Shown here piece after piece: positions 63,284 to 64,000 of a stretch of 64,000 nt of DNA. Made by a program: the position numbers and the translations under genes. The notes beneath the pieces are model-generated. The model did no database searches and was not told the origin of the DNA. It saw only the letters and a list, made by a program, of their open reading frames with translations. Positions within the stretch are counted from its first letter, which is position 1. The number at the start of each line of letters is the position of its first letter. Source of the stretch: Temnothorax longispinosus. Its lineage: Eukaryota; Arthropoda; Insecta; Hymenoptera; Formicidae. The stretch spans positions 13,561,642 through 13,625,641 of the forward strand of contig NC_092362.1 in NCBI RefSeq assembly GCF_030848805.1, given 5' to 3'.

Positions 63284-64000
63284 ATATATCATAGCGGTCG
63301 TATTTTATTCATTATTAATTTAAAGAATGTTCGAAATTTTGCAGCAACAGTTTTGCGTATATCACACGTGAAGCGAAATTGTATAGTATCCGTTAAATAA
63401 AGCGTAGTGAATACTGGTGTCTAACTTCTTAATTTTAATATCAATTAGTTTTATAATTTATATAATCAAGCACTGCCTTATCTCTAAGAATAAACCACAG
63501 ATCCGTGAAACAGATTGTTGCCGAGTTAGCGAATGTTACGTTCGTCGCAATTGTACGATCGCGGTTCTTCGCGAGTCGACGACCGCGACCGGCCCTCGTC
63601 TCGGCGCGGAAAATAAATTTCTCCGGCGTCATAGCGCGATTAGATATCGCTCCGCTTAATTCACGTCCGCTTTCGTGCGCGTATGTGCACGCTCGTGCTC
63701 GCTCGTCCGCTCGCTCGTCACACATGCGCGTCGCAAGTGCGCGAGTACTTAGCACCGCCGTGGCGGCGGCGGTGGCTGCGGCTGCGGCCCCACGGTCGAT
63801 ATGTGGTCACAATGAAGGGTGTGGCATTTGAGGACCAGAAGCTTCTCGCTCTACCGTCCGCTTTATCCTACGATTGGCTGTTGCCAGGTGTCGAGAATGG
63901 CGGACCTCGGTGGCGGCCCCATCGAACCCCTTTTCGCGCCCCATCTATTCGCATCCGGTCCCGTTGGACCGTGGACTTCCTCCGGGATACGGATCTCCTC
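63284..64000. other. Right edge: AT-rich then CpG-rich promoter-like DNA
   Basis: The first 200 bases are AT-rich. From about 63500 the DNA turns CpG-rich, with GCG/GCC triplet runs near 63760-63790 and an inverted CCAAT box (GATTGGC, 63872-63878). An ATG in good context (ATGGCGG, 63897) opens a frame to the window end. It may be the promoter and start of a plus-strand gene lying mostly outside the window, but 34 codons are too few to identify it. Confidence 0.3.

Noticed and set aside
1..64000. CRISPR array, operon or prokaryotic defence system
   Set aside because: No regularly spaced direct repeats; the genes are intron-split animal genes, and all strong repeats are inverted transposon arms or microsatellites.

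Overview
The window is eukaryotic, animal and almost certainly insect nuclear DNA. Genes are split by GT-AG introns, the proteins are metazoan, and CpG is abundant rather than depleted. Together with the many small foldback transposons this suggests a hymenopteran, most likely an ant; the order is my inference. There is no operon, CRISPR array, rRNA or convincing tRNA gene.

Five genes are orthologues I recognise, and one long gene I can only describe. I rebuilt each by hand from splice sites. In all six the exon lengths keep phase from ATG to stop. Left to right: (1) SERAC1, a mitochondria/ER-contact serine-hydrolase-fold protein, + strand, 15 coding exons, 713 aa. (2) A convergent minus-strand gene of 9 coding exons and 1138 aa encoding a secreted-then-anchored mucin-like type I membrane protein with a SEA domain; its signal-peptide exon lies 12 kb upstream at 21.6 kb. 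(3) TCERG1 (CA150), minus strand, 17 coding exons, 1210 aa, with three WW and six FF domains. (4) A divergent elongin-B-like gene, minus strand, 3 coding exons, 168 aa. (5) POLD2, the DNA polymerase delta B-subunit, + strand, 6 exons, 457 aa. (6) KANSL1 (NSL1), scaffold of the MOF/KAT8 NSL complex, minus strand, 10 coding exons, 1076 aa or 1114 aa depending on the start.

The spaces between genes are rich in inverted-repeat (foldback) elements. A 1.32-kb palindrome with 9-bp target duplications sits between elongin-B-like and POLD2. A 0.56-kb palindrome follows POLD2. An 0.83-kb near-perfect palindrome and a 276-bp element, both flanked by TTAA, lie upstream of KANSL1. Smaller elements occur near 16.9 kb and 25.5 kb, and a poly(A)-tailed retroposon with a 10-bp target duplication sits at 17.4 kb. 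The 51.6-57.4 kb region is very CpG- and microsatellite-rich and looks like promoter/5'-UTR DNA; its long open frames look spurious.

The genes do not form one pathway. TCERG1 (Pol II elongation/splicing), elongin B (Pol II elongation and cullin E3 ligases) and KANSL1 (H4K16 acetylation) are all transcription factors in the broad sense, and POLD2 is a replication factor: a run of housekeeping genes. The least familiar item is the SEA-domain mucin with its repeated P-[x]-G-Y-type motif. The most striking DNA structures are the foldback elements.
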